From Bacteroidales bacterium (GTDB lineage Bacteria > Bacillota > Clostridia > Lachnospirales > Lachnospiraceae): a DNA stretch of 62,891 nucleotides. The stretch spans positions 1-62,891 of the forward strand of contig JAMPFJ010000018.1 of the NCBI GenBank assembly GCA_023664535.1, written 5' to 3'. Positions 44,273 through 54,344 of the stretch are shown here, piece after piece. The notes beneath the pieces were generated by a model, which saw only the letters and a program-made list of their open reading frames with translations, was not told the origin of the DNA and ran no database searches. Position 1 is the first letter of the stretch. Each line of letters starts with the position of its first letter. The translations under genes were made by a program, and so were the position numbers.

Positions 44273-45957
44273 AAATAGGAACGGTGGTAGACGGAAAATA
44301 TAAGATACTGAATGAAATCGGGCATGGTGGGATGAGCGTTGTTTATCTTGCGGTAAACGAAAGGGCAAACAAACCGTGGGCAATTAAAGAAGTACGAAAA
44401 GATGGTGTGGATAATTTTGAGGTGATTAAGCAGAGTCAGATTGTAGAGACAAATATGCTGAAAAAATTTAATCACCCCAATCTTCCCAGTATTATTGATG
44501 TCATTGACCAGACGGATTCTTTCCTGATTGTTATGGATTATATTGAGGGAAAACCGTTAAGTGAAAAGCTGGAGGAACAGGGTGCTCTTCCCTGTGAGGA
44601 TGTAGTGGAATGGGCTAAGCAGTTATGTGATGTTTTGGGATACCTGCATTCCAGAAAACCACCGGTAATATACAGAGATATGAAGCCGTCGAATGTTATG
44701 CTGAAACCGGACGGCTCGGTTATGCTGATTGATTTTGGTACCGCCCGGGAATTTAAGGAGAAAAATGTAGAAGATACAACCTGCCTGGGTACGCAGGGAT
44801 ATGCAGCGCCGGAACAGTTTGGCGGGCAGGGACAGACTGATGCAAGAACGGATATATATTGTCTGGGCGCAACGATTTATCATCTGGTGACCGGGCATAA
44901 TCCCAGCGAACCTCCATATGAAATGTATCCGATTCGGCAATGGAACCCTGCACTTTCATCGGGATTGGAAAAGATTATTATAAAGTGTACGCAGAGAAAT
45001 CCGAATGACCGTTATCAGTCCTGTGCGGAACTTCTATATGCACTGGAGCATTATAAGGAAGAAGAGGAAGAGTATAAAAAATTACAAAATATCAAATGGT
45101 ATCTTTTTCTGACATCGGCGGTGCTTACTCTTTTTATGGGAGCGCTGACGCTGGGATGCCATGTAATGATTAGTAAAAAAACAAAAAGCACATATGATGA
45201 ATATATTAATACTGCGCTGCTGGCAGTAAGTGCGGAGGAAAAAATTAAATATTATGAGGATGCAATTCAATTATCGCCCCAAAGAGAGGAAGCATATATA
45301 GAATTACTGGAAACTATGGGACAGGATGGTATATTTACGGAGGAGGAAAGTCAGATTATCCGGAGAATTATGCCACAGTATATCGGGAAGCTGGAAACGG
45401 AGCAGGAAGCGTATATAAAGATAGCATACGAACTGGGAATGATGTATTTTTACTACTATGAAAATTCAGAAGATATGCAAAATGCAGCCAGATGGCTTGA
45501 TATAGCGATTGGAAATACAATGGAGGGAATAACGGAGGAACAAATTAACATGATTTTAAGTCAGAAAAAAGCGTTCCGCGCAAGACAACTCCATAGTATC
45601 GTTCAATATTACCAGGATTTAAATGTGACCAATAAGGAGGGTGATGCCGAAGGAAGTTATTTTCAGCTGTGGGAGGATTTATCCTCTGTTGTTACAGCAG
45701 ATATTGCAAAAGAGGACAACAATGTTACGGCATTGGTCATGTACAATTTCATGGCAAATCAGTTAATTGTACATGCACAGGATTATATGGAGGCGGGCGT
45801 TTCGCAGGATGCCATGGCGGATATGTTAAATATGATGGATTTGTGCGGTAGATATGATGAGAAAAATGATTACCAGCGTGAACTATATGACAAGCTTCGG
45901 AATAATCTGCAACAGGCAAAAAAAGCAGTGGAACTGGCATTTTCTACGGTGGATTAG
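44266..45957 (+). CDS. Transmembrane Ser/Thr protein kinase (EssB-like topology)
   Basis: The 563-residue protein has an N-terminal Hanks-type kinase with every key residue: Gly loop GHGGMSVV (19-26), K41 in AIK, E61, D138 in YRDMKPSN, D156 of DFG, and GTQGYAAPE. One membrane span (278-302) follows, then a helical C-terminal domain of about 260 residues outside the cell, with TPR-like helices and no PASTA repeat. This is the topology of the T7SS subunit EssB/YukC (cytosolic pseudokinase, one span, helical outer domain), but with an active kinase. I infer it takes that place in the machine. The ATG at 44266 follows GAGGAG. Confidence 0.93.
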   Translation: MLEIGTVVDGKYKILNEIGHGGMSVVYLAVNERANKPWAIKEVRKDGVDNFEVIKQSQIVETNMLKKFNHPNLPSIIDVIDQTDSFLIVMDYIEGKPLSEKLEEQGALPCEDVVEWAKQLCDVLGYLHSRKPPVIYRDMKPSNVMLKPDGSVMLIDFGTAREFKEKNVEDTTCLGTQGYAAPEQFGGQGQTDARTDIYCLGATIYHLVTGHNPSEPPYEMYPIRQWNPALSSGLEKIIIKCTQRNPNDRYQSCAELLYALEHYKEEEEEYKKLQNIKWYLFLTSAVLTLFMGALTLGCHVMISKKTKSTYDEYINTALLAVSAEEKIKYYEDAIQLSPQREEAYIELLETMGQDGIFTEEESQIIRRIMPQYIGKLETEQEAYIKIAYELGMMYFYYYENSEDMQNAARWLDIAIGNTMEGITEEQINMILSQKKAFRARQLHSIVQYYQDLNVTNKEGDAEGSYFQLWEDLSSVVTADIAKEDNNVTALVMYNFMANQLIVHAQDYMEAGVSQDAMADMLNMMDLCGRYDEKNDYQRELYDKLRNNLQQAKKAVELAFSTVD

Positions 45958-45976
45958 TTTATTTGGAGGAGAATAG

Positions 45977-46396
45977 ATGGATATAGCCACATATCGAACA
46001 TTGTTTACGGTGTTTCTGATTCTGACAATAATTTTTGCTGTTCTAACGGCGGTTTTGTTTTTTTTGTTTGATATAAAAAAAATAATCAGTGTGAAAACGG
46101 GATATGCCGTAAGAAAGAGCGTTAAACAGGTAAATGCGCTGAATCAGAAGGAGAATGAAGAACAAAAGATAAAGAAAAAAGCAGCATTAAATCAGAGAAA
46201 AACAGTGTCTTCTGAAGCGACAGCCGTGTTGGAGAATGAAAGAGAACGAGACGGGAAACGTGTTGTGGAAGAGCGTCATTTGCCAATTTCTGATGAGCCA
46301 AATACAGAGGAAGGATTTGAGATTATTGAAACGAAACAGATAAGGACATCGGAAGTCATTATTGACGGGCATGGCAAGATTAAAAGGATTGTGTAA
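45977..46396 (+). CDS. Small membrane protein with charged cytosolic tail
   Basis: A 139-residue protein with one N-terminal span (8-33) and a long, highly charged tail rich in Lys, Glu and Arg, ending in a short hydrophobic beta-like segment (FEIIETKQIRTSEVIIDG). The tail has several Thr and Ser residues (KTVSSEATAV, NTEEGFE) that could be kinase targets. No family recognised. The ATG follows GGAGGAG, 20 bases after the kinase stop, so it is in the same operon. Confidence 0.75.
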   Translation: MDIATYRTLFTVFLILTIIFAVLTAVLFFLFDIKKIISVKTGYAVRKSVKQVNALNQKENEEQKIKKKAALNQRKTVSSEATAVLENERERDGKRVVEERHLPISDEPNTEEGFEIIETKQIRTSEVIIDGHGKIKRIV

Positions 46397-46437
46397 TTGC
46401 AGGTGATGGAATTAAAAAATAGGCAGGAGGAAGTGTA

Positions 46438-48252
46438 ATGAAGAAAAAAAGTGTAAAAGGATTTCGGACAGGAAAGAGGATTTTAATATGGGGAATGATG
46501 GCGGTAATGGCATTATCGGCAAAGCTTCCGGCAGCGGCGGCGGTGACCGGTGCGGATTTAGCGAATCCTGTGGTGGATGAAAGCACGCATATAATGTATG
46601 GGAGCCATGAGGTAAACTATAAGTATATTTATTTTGGTTTATTTCCGCAGAAAGAAATCTGGGGAGATGAGCTGACGGATGCAATCCGGAATGCTGCTTA
46701 TGACAAAAATGGTGTCGGCTGGGTAAATGGGAGAAAATATCAGCGAATGTCTTATGATATGATTCCGGAAGATATTAATATAACGAGAGAGAGATGGAAC
46801 CATTATTGTCCGGAGGGATATCTGTACTTTCTATATGAGCCGGTTAAATGGAGGATATTGGAAAACAATAACGGAACATTATTTTTGCTGTCGGATAAGG
46901 CATTGGACGCAAGAAGGTATGATTCAGGCTATTCCGCTACATGGGAAACCAGCGAATTGAGAAAATGGTTAAATGATGACGGAAGCAAAGAGGTAACGTA
47001 TATCAGCTCAAAGCATTATGATACTCCGGGAATTTTATTGCGGGGATTTACCGCAGAAGAACGGAGTCGAATAAAGATTACGCATCTGCAACAGGACGTT
47101 AATCCGGAATATGGGACCAGTAATGGAGCGGATACGGAGGATAAGGTATTTATATTAAATTATACGGAATCAACAAATATCAAATACGGATTTTGTGATG
47201 TTAAGAGAAGCAGCCGGAACTGTTCCTCCAGAGATATAGCGAATACGGATTATGCAATGCGTATGCATCCGTACGGTTATTTTGGAAGAGAGGATTTTGC
47301 GGAGTTTGTAGCAACACCTAACGGCTCATGGCTTCGTACAAAGGGAGAGGATTCTTTTACAGAAATGAGAATGATTAAGGAGATGGATAAAGGGTGGCAG
47401 GTAAATACTACCCAGACAGTAGTTCCGGCGATGAAGATAAGCTGTGCGCCGGCAGAATGTATACGTATTTCTTTTGTGACCAATACCAATACCGGGGTAG
47501 AGGAGCAGATTATGCTTGGAAGTAATTATGCAAAGGAGCCGGAAGCATTAACAAAGACCGGTTACAAATTTACGGGATGGTATACGGATGCAGCATGTAC
47601 CCAAACCTATGCGTTTAATGAAAAGCTGACAAAGGATACTGTTTTATATGCCGGATGGGAAAAGGAGCCGCTGCCCGAAGATTCGACAATAAAGGATGCG
47701 GGAGCAGTGTATAGTGTCATATCCTCTGAACACAGGACGGTGGAATATAGAGGAACAGCAAAGGGAAAACAAGCAAAAAAGGCCACTATTCCGGCAACGA
47801 TAACTTATGACGGGATTACTTATCAGGTGGCGGCAGTTGGGGAAAAGGCATTTAAGAATAACAAAAAACTGAAAACGGTGACTATTGGAAAAAATGTAAC
47901 GCAGATAAAGGCGGAAGCGTTTAGAGGCTGCACAAAGCTGAAGAACGTGACTATCGGAAAAAATGTAACGCAGATAAGAGCCAAAGCATTTATGGGTTGT
48001 AAGAGCCTTGAGACAATAGCTGTAGGCAGAAAAATGAAAACAATAGGTGCAGAGGCATTCCGGGGATGTAAAAAGCTTCGTCTGATTACATTTAAGACAA
48101 CAAAATTAAAAGCAGTAGGGAAAAATGCATTTTATCAGGTAAACAATAAAGCAAAATTCAAAGTGCCAAAGAAGAAATATAAGGCATATAAGAAGCTGCT
48201 GGCAAAAAAGAAAACGGGTTATGCAAAAACAATGAAAATAAAAAAATACTAA
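46438..48252 (+). CDS. Secreted protein with DUF6273-like, InlB-type and BspA-type repeats
   Basis: The 604-residue protein has a signal peptide (ending PAAAA), an N-terminal domain of the DUF6273 kind (VKWRILENNNGTLFLLSDKAL...WETSELRKWLN), an InlB-type (Flg_new) repeat (GYKFTGWYTD...LYAGWEK), and BspA-type leucine-rich repeats (EKAFKNNKKLKTVTIGKNV and two more) before a basic KVPKKKYKAYKKLL tail. Its tail is like that of the subtilase at 34853-39085. It is in line with the T7SS genes and probably acts at the surface, perhaps for adhesion. Ligand unknown. Confidence 0.82.
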   Translation: MKKKSVKGFRTGKRILIWGMMAVMALSAKLPAAAAVTGADLANPVVDESTHIMYGSHEVNYKYIYFGLFPQKEIWGDELTDAIRNAAYDKNGVGWVNGRKYQRMSYDMIPEDINITRERWNHYCPEGYLYFLYEPVKWRILENNNGTLFLLSDKALDARRYDSGYSATWETSELRKWLNDDGSKEVTYISSKHYDTPGILLRGFTAEERSRIKITHLQQDVNPEYGTSNGADTEDKVFILNYTESTNIKYGFCDVKRSSRNCSSRDIANTDYAMRMHPYGYFGREDFAEFVATPNGSWLRTKGEDSFTEMRMIKEMDKGWQVNTTQTVVPAMKISCAPAECIRISFVTNTNTGVEEQIMLGSNYAKEPEALTKTGYKFTGWYTDAACTQTYAFNEKLTKDTVLYAGWEKEPLPEDSTIKDAGAVYSVISSEHRTVEYRGTAKGKQAKKATIPATITYDGITYQVAAVGEKAFKNNKKLKTVTIGKNVTQIKAEAFRGCTKLKNVTIGKNVTQIRAKAFMGCKSLETIAVGRKMKTIGAEAFRGCKKLRLITFKTTKLKAVGKNAFYQVNNKAKFKVPKKKYKAYKKLLAKKKTGYAKTMKIKKY

Positions 48253-48281
48253 TATCAAAAGTCAGGTAAGAGGTACAAAAG

Positions 48282-51200
48282 ATGAAAAAATACTTGCATA
48301 CAGCATGGAAAAAATGGATAGCGTTTTTATTAACAATATGTATAGTGATATCTAATATGAATACAGGAAGTTTAGTATGGGCGGCAGAGGAATCGGCAGA
48401 ATACACCGTTCAGTGTACAATTATGCAGAATAATCAGGCTGCGATTTCAATTCCTGACAATATGGTATCAATAATGGAGGGAGATAATCGGATTACCGGA
48501 ATCCAGGGAAAATATTTCTTAAAAAAGAATACAAAGTATACTTATAAAATTTCAGGAAAAGAAATTGATGCAGAAGGAACGATTACGACCGGTGAAGAAG
48601 AAGTTATTGCTATTGGGATTGATAAAGATAAATTAAAAGTTATCTATCCGGATAGGATTTATGTAGGGCAAAAAGCAGTACCGGAATCGGATAATCTGGT
48701 ATCCGGCTGTACATGGTCGCTTTCTGATGCTTCTGAACCGTATGCGGATATTGTGGAAGAAACAGGAGAAATAACAGGGAAAGCTGCGGGTACCATAAAG
48801 GTCGTGAAGACCTATGGCGCAACGGGTATTACAGTTACGCAAACGCTAAATGTAGAGGAAAAGAGTAAGCAGTTTTCCCTGAAGTATAAAGTAAATGATG
48901 AAGTATGGGAAAATGAGATAGCCGACAAAGATGTGCAGATTATGGCGGATGGAAAACCGATTGACATAACAGAAGGAAAATGCATGCTGATATGTGGGAG
49001 GAAATATACTTACTCCATAAAAAAGAATGGATTTACAGAGGAGGAGCAAATCTTTACTGCGCCTGCAGAGGGAACTGATAATGTGGTAAATCTCAGCTTC
49101 AAATTAGTGCTGCCTGAGCTTACAGCGGACGGAAAAGATTTAGGGGATGTAAATACAAAAATAAAGACAGGTGCGAAAAACCTTCCGATACAGTGTTCAA
49201 ATAGTAATGCCCTGTATGGAAATATCAAAAACTGGAGTGTACAGATTGGTGCAAATTCGCTGGAAATAAATGCTGCCATGAAGATTGCTGAGGTAAAGAA
49301 AAACCAGGAAATCCGATTTTTATACTTGGATAAGGATGTAGGTGGGGTTACTCTCAATACCTTTGATAATTACGAAATAGAAATGCAGTATGCAAAAGGT
49401 GGGACAACGATTAGCATAAGCGGTAATCCAACGCTGAAAGACAGTAAAGGAACGGCATGTACGTTAAATGACCTGAAAGCAGGATGTGCCTATACGGTTG
49501 ACCAGACTAATGTTACAGGATGTACCTATACAGATGATGAGAAGAAAAAGGTTAAATTTGTACCGACTTTCTATGATGAAAAAATTACCCTCGCTTTAAA
49601 TGAATCAAATTTTTCGATAACTAAACCGGAAATACAGGTGGGAACAGGCAATGGTGCTGACTATATTGGAACATATGGTGATAAAGTAAGTTTAAAGGTT
49701 AAAAATGAAGATAAATTATTTAAGGGGAATAGGGGAGGCTGGTCATGGGAACCCATTGGCGAAATTAAAAATCAGTTAAATATTGCAAATAATAAATTAA
49801 CCCTTGGAGGTATAGGCAAGGCGCAACTAAAATATGTTTATAAAGTGGATAATAAAGTAATTTGTGAAAGCAATGAGATTAACATAGAAGTAGAGAAAAT
49901 TAAATTGAATTTTCAAAAAAACGCTACGCTGAAAGCGGAAAAAAGAACCTATGATTTTACAAACATTTTTAAAATAGAATGTAATGCAGGGGATAATGCT
50001 CTGTTTTATGTGGAGAGGTTAAATAATAACGACTTTGTCATGGACGATACACTGGTTATAACCGGACAGGTGGAAAGCGAAAATGTAAAATATACCCAGG
50101 CGGCTCCAGACAAAGAGCTTGATTCCTATAAAGAGCTTACAATAGTAAGCGTAGAGCGAAAAGGTGTTTCCTCAGAAGATATTTATGATTTCACCAATCT
50201 GGAAGGGAAGAAAATCAAGGTTAAAGATGCAATTATTACACCGGTAACATTGTATACAAAGATAGGCACGAAGAAAAACTTGATTTCTGTACAGTACAAT
50301 ACAAAAAAAATAGATGATGAGAAAACAAAATTGGCTATTCAGTTTTTTGAAAAGAATGACAGTACTGAAGAAATGGGTTTGGATATAGAGCTAAAAACAA
50401 AGTTTAAAGAAGATATATATGGCAGAATAGGGGAATTTAAGATTGAGAATGAAGCTGACAGAATTGGTTCTTTTTCTAAGATAACTGAGCCCGGTAAAAG
50501 TATCAAAGATGAAAATGGTAATGTTGAATATATTTTTTCTTCCGTACAATTTAAATTTAATTATATACCGGAAATTATTGATTATTTAGCTTATGAGGAT
50601 TTGGAGGTTGAATTACGTCAAAATAATGAAGAAAAAATAAACGGAAGCTGGATTAACAGCACAGATATTGAAGCCGTTATTCACAGAAAAGACTATCAAC
50701 AAGCATATTCACAGATAAATTTTCAAAAGATATCCGAGGCTGAACTGAAACAGGGAAAAATTGCGTGTCAAGCTGAAATAAGCGAGGCTTTGCCGGAGCT
50801 GCGGGTGGACACAAATGTGCAGGAACAGTATTATAGAATGATTTTCTCCTTGCAGGGCAAGTATGCAACGGTAGCCGCCGTTATCCGTATAATCAGCCAG
50901 AGCGCAGAAGAAGATAAAAGTTATCCGGAGAAACTAGAAGCCTCGGATGGTAATACCTATAAAGTAATCAACCTGTTTTTGTCGGAGAAAGCGGGGAAAG
51001 TCACCTTGGAAAACTCCGAAGGCATAGAAATGCATGAAGTCACCGGAATGAATGCGAATGAGATGATAAAGGAGATAAAGCAGAGCGGGGCTGGCAAAGA
51101 CGGGAAAAAGGAGCTTGCCTTCAGGGTGGAAAATGAAGGAGCAGAGCTTAGGGAAGTTTCCTATGCATACATACCATATGAAGAGGTTAAAAAGTTGGAT

Positions 51201-54200
51201 GTGCCAACGGTACAGCAGTGGAGCATAGTAACTGAGCCGTGGATAGGCGTCCACACGGTTTCGCTGCCTAATGATGAAAAGGATTATATTCTGCTGGTCA
51301 AGACCGTCAATGAAGCGAATGTGAAATCGGTTTACGCTTCGGATGTTTTTGTTATCGATTGGACAAGGCCGAAAATCAGAGCCACATACAAGGAGACGCT
51401 TCCCAATAGGAGTACTGCGCCCGGATTCAGTGAGGCGGAACGGGATTACCGGAGTACCGGAACAGATGAAGAGGGTAAAAGCAAAGGGCTGGTCCTGAAG
51501 ATAGAAATTGAGGAAAAGCATCTGAAAGAGGCGAATATCGAGCTGACGGCGACGGATTTTCATGGAGAGACAATTGAAGAGGCACTACTGAAAGAAGAGA
51601 AAGAAAAGTTCGAGAATGAACTGCTGAAAAACCAAAAGGATGGAATCTGTACGGCGGAATTGTGTTTTTTTACCGATGCAAATTATACATTAAGGATTAC
51701 AGCCAAGGATGTATCGGGAAACAAAGGTATCCGGCATACAGAAGAGGAAAACGGCGCAGAGGAAGAGGCGGTGTACTATTTTACCCTGGACAATGGGGCG
51801 CCGGAAGAGGGAGAAATCCGGGTAAAGGGGAGAAAGCGGGAAGTAGAGGAAAACGAAGGAAAGAAAAAGGGAATCATTACTACAATCCGGAAAGCTGTGG
51901 AAGGCATATGGAGCCTGGCAGCCGGAGATGCGGCGGAAATGCTGTTTACCCGGAACAGGGCGGTCATCACGATGAGCGGAGAGGACCGGATTTCGCCGGT
52001 AACGCTCTCCTATTTTATCACAGACCATGAGATGGGGGTGCAAGAGCTTGGCAAAGCGGCATGGACAGCCTATGACAGGGCAGCTCCGCCGAAAACGGAG
52101 CTGAACCGGAACAGCAGGGTATATGCCCGGGTGGAGGATGAGGCGGGAAACATCAGCTATTTCGGTTCGGAGGGGATTATCTCGGACAACGAGGAGCCGG
52201 AGATAGAGGTGGAGTTCAAGAAAAAGCCAAACGAAAAGGGCTTTTACCACGGAGACGTGCAGTTTACAGTGGAAGTGACAGAAAAAACGGCAGCCGTGAA
52301 CGGCGCAGCATCCGGACTGAAGCTGGTGAGCTGGCGGACAGAGAACGGGAAAGAGGTAACGAAGGCAGAGACGGTGTATGAGGGAAACGAAACCGATGCA
52401 TCGGTAAAACGGAAAAGCTTTACGGGAAAAGCAGGGGCAGAGGAAAACAACAGCAACAGCGTTACGCTGTATGTGACGGCAGTGGACAATGCGGGAAACC
52501 GGACGGAATACAAAAAAGAACTGAAAATAGACAGGGTAAGACCGGAAATCACGGTGAGCTATGACAATAACCGGATGGAAAACGGAAGGTACTATAACGA
52601 ACCGCGGACAGCGACGGTGCGGATAAAGGAAAGGAATCTGGATACGGGGAAAGTAAGGCTTACGGCAGAGGGAAGCGGAGGAGGAAAGGCATTTATTGGA
52701 GCGTGGAGCAGCCCTGCGGAAGCAGGGAAGTCAGATGAGGCAGAGTATACCTGCCAGGTAAGCTTTACGGAGGATGACGATTATGTGTTTACCGTTTCCT
52801 GTGAGGATGAGGCGGGAAACCGAAGCACCGGGGATTACCATGAAGAGTTCACGCTGGATACAACAAAGCCGGAAATCAGGGTGAGTTATAACGGAAGAGA
52901 GCCGGAAGAGGATGCATATTATAACGAGGAGATAACGGCGGAGATAACGATAACGGAGCATAACTTTGATGCGGCAAAGGTAAGGGTGCGGACTGAAGGA
53001 GGAAGCGGACAGGGAGGGGAAGCCCTTGTAACGGGATTCCGGAGCAGCGGGGACGTACATACGGCAGAGGTAAGGTATGACCGGGACGGGGAGTACCGTT
53101 TGACGGCTGCTTATACAGACGAGGCAGGAAATGCGGCAGAGGAGTATGCAGGGAAGCGGTTTGTGGTGGACATGACAGAGCCGGAAATAGAGATAATCAA
53201 TGTGGGAAACCGTTCGGCGAATGCCGGGGAGGTAAAGCCGGTAGTTATCTGCCGGGACGAAAATTATGAGGAAAGCCTGGTGGACATCACGCTGTCTGGA
53301 GCCAACAGCGGGGAGCTGAAGCTTGCAGAGGCAGGTTATGCCAAAGAGAAAACGGAAGAAGGGGGCAGGTTTGCTTTTGATTTCCCGAAAACGGAGAAAA
53401 TGGATGATGTGTATGTGTTAAAGGCGGAGATAAAGGATAAGGCAGGAAACGGGAAGAAAGCGGAAGTGGAGTTTTCGGTGAACCGCTACGGCTCAGTGTA
53501 CACATTGGGGACGGAAACGGGAGAATGGCTGGAGAGCGGAGTATGCGCCTATGTGCGGGATGCCAGGGAAGTGGAGATAATCGAGACGAACGTAAATGAA
53601 ATCGTGGAGAGTAAAATTACCTGCAGCCATGGAGGAGTCGGTGGAGACACGGCGGAGATAAAGGAAATTGGAGAATGCAGTGGAGAAGAGAGGGAAGCAG
53701 GGCGGTACTACGAGAAATGGGACGTACCGGAGGAAAGAGGCTGGAAGAGGAAGAGTTATACTATAGCAGCAGCAAATTTCGGAGAGGAAGGAACGTACCG
53801 GATAAACATTTATTCCCGGGATGAAGCAGGAAATGAGACGAGCAGTGTAAGCAACCGGCATGCAGGAGGAAAGCTTTCGGTGGAGTTTGCAGTGGACAGG
53901 ACAGCGCCGAGCATTGTGTTTTCAGGAGCTGAGGATGGAGGGATGTACAATGAAGCGGAGCATACGGTGCTGGTAGATGTACAGGACAATATCGCCCTGT
54001 CAGAGTTTACGGTGTATGTGGACGGAGAGGAATACGGAAGATATACGGAAAAGGAGCTGAAGGAGTACGGAGATGGCCTTGTGCCGGTAAAGGTGGAGCA
54101 GTCCCTGGCAAGACAGAGGATTCAGGTGAAGGCGGAAGACAGGGCAGGGAACCGTACCGGAGAAGAGGAAGGGAAAGAACCGGAGGGAATCAGCATACTG

Positions 54201-54326
54201 GTTACGACCAATGGTTTTGTGCGCTTTATGAACCGGTCATGGCTGCTTGTAGTGGTACTATTGCTGCTTGCCGTAGCAGCAGTTAGCTACATCGTCTACA
54301 GAAGGAAGAGGGAAAGCATAAAATAG
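48282..54326 (+). CDS. Giant surface protein with Ig-like repeats and a C-terminal membrane anchor
   Basis: The 2014-residue protein has a signal peptide (YLHTAWKKWIAFLLTICIVI), a long N-terminal region of weak beta-type repeats, and in its second half a series of Ig-like domains, each ending with DEAGN or DKAGN motifs followed by a segment such as DTTKPEIRVSY. A membrane span near 1980-2003 with a short basic tail (RRKRESIK) anchors it. The first half of the gene is AT-rich and the second (from about 51.4 kb) is markedly GC- and purine-rich, so it looks like a mosaic. It may form a wall-spanning stalk for the secretion system. Binding partners unknown. Confidence 0.8.
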   Translation: MKKYLHTAWKKWIAFLLTICIVISNMNTGSLVWAAEESAEYTVQCTIMQNNQAAISIPDNMVSIMEGDNRITGIQGKYFLKKNTKYTYKISGKEIDAEGTITTGEEEVIAIGIDKDKLKVIYPDRIYVGQKAVPESDNLVSGCTWSLSDASEPYADIVEETGEITGKAAGTIKVVKTYGATGITVTQTLNVEEKSKQFSLKYKVNDEVWENEIADKDVQIMADGKPIDITEGKCMLICGRKYTYSIKKNGFTEEEQIFTAPAEGTDNVVNLSFKLVLPELTADGKDLGDVNTKIKTGAKNLPIQCSNSNALYGNIKNWSVQIGANSLEINAAMKIAEVKKNQEIRFLYLDKDVGGVTLNTFDNYEIEMQYAKGGTTISISGNPTLKDSKGTACTLNDLKAGCAYTVDQTNVTGCTYTDDEKKKVKFVPTFYDEKITLALNESNFSITKPEIQVGTGNGADYIGTYGDKVSLKVKNEDKLFKGNRGGWSWEPIGEIKNQLNIANNKLTLGGIGKAQLKYVYKVDNKVICESNEINIEVEKIKLNFQKNATLKAEKRTYDFTNIFKIECNAGDNALFYVERLNNNDFVMDDTLVITGQVESENVKYTQAAPDKELDSYKELTIVSVERKGVSSEDIYDFTNLEGKKIKVKDAIITPVTLYTKIGTKKNLISVQYNTKKIDDEKTKLAIQFFEKNDSTEEMGLDIELKTKFKEDIYGRIGEFKIENEADRIGSFSKITEPGKSIKDENGNVEYIFSSVQFKFNYIPEIIDYLAYEDLEVELRQNNEEKINGSWINSTDIEAVIHRKDYQQAYSQINFQKISEAELKQGKIACQAEISEALPELRVDTNVQEQYYRMIFSLQGKYATVAAVIRIISQSAEEDKSYPEKLEASDGNTYKVINLFLSEKAGKVTLENSEGIEMHEVTGMNANEMIKEIKQSGAGKDGKKELAFRVENEGAELREVSYAYIPYEEVKKLDVPTVQQWSIVTEPWIGVHTVSLPNDEKDYILLVKTVNEANVKSVYASDVFVIDWTRPKIRATYKETLPNRSTAPGFSEAERDYRSTGTDEEGKSKGLVLKIEIEEKHLKEANIELTATDFHGETIEEALLKEEKEKFENELLKNQKDGICTAELCFFTDANYTLRITAKDVSGNKGIRHTEEENGAEEEAVYYFTLDNGAPEEGEIRVKGRKREVEENEGKKKGIITTIRKAVEGIWSLAAGDAAEMLFTRNRAVITMSGEDRISPVTLSYFITDHEMGVQELGKAAWTAYDRAAPPKTELNRNSRVYARVEDEAGNISYFGSEGIISDNEEPEIEVEFKKKPNEKGFYHGDVQFTVEVTEKTAAVNGAASGLKLVSWRTENGKEVTKAETVYEGNETDASVKRKSFTGKAGAEENNSNSVTLYVTAVDNAGNRTEYKKELKIDRVRPEITVSYDNNRMENGRYYNEPRTATVRIKERNLDTGKVRLTAEGSGGGKAFIGAWSSPAEAGKSDEAEYTCQVSFTEDDDYVFTVSCEDEAGNRSTGDYHEEFTLDTTKPEIRVSYNGREPEEDAYYNEEITAEITITEHNFDAAKVRVRTEGGSGQGGEALVTGFRSSGDVHTAEVRYDRDGEYRLTAAYTDEAGNAAEEYAGKRFVVDMTEPEIEIINVGNRSANAGEVKPVVICRDENYEESLVDITLSGANSGELKLAEAGYAKEKTEEGGRFAFDFPKTEKMDDVYVLKAEIKDKAGNGKKAEVEFSVNRYGSVYTLGTETGEWLESGVCAYVRDAREVEIIETNVNEIVESKITCSHGGVGGDTAEIKEIGECSGEEREAGRYYEKWDVPEERGWKRKSYTIAAANFGEEGTYRINIYSRDEAGNETSSVSNRHAGGKLSVEFAVDRTAPSIVFSGAEDGGMYNEAEHTVLVDVQDNIALSEFTVYVDGEEYGRYTEKELKEYGDGLVPVKVEQSLARQRIQVKAEDRAGNRTGEEEGKEPEGISILVTTNGFVRFMNRSWLLVVVLLLLAVAAVSYIVYRRKRESIK

Positions 54327-54344
54327 AAAACAGGAGAGGAAAAA

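Noticed and set aside
48282..54326. Giant Ig-like protein as a secreted T7SS or polymorphic toxin
   Set aside because: It has a Sec signal and a C-terminal membrane anchor and no toxin-like C-terminal domain.
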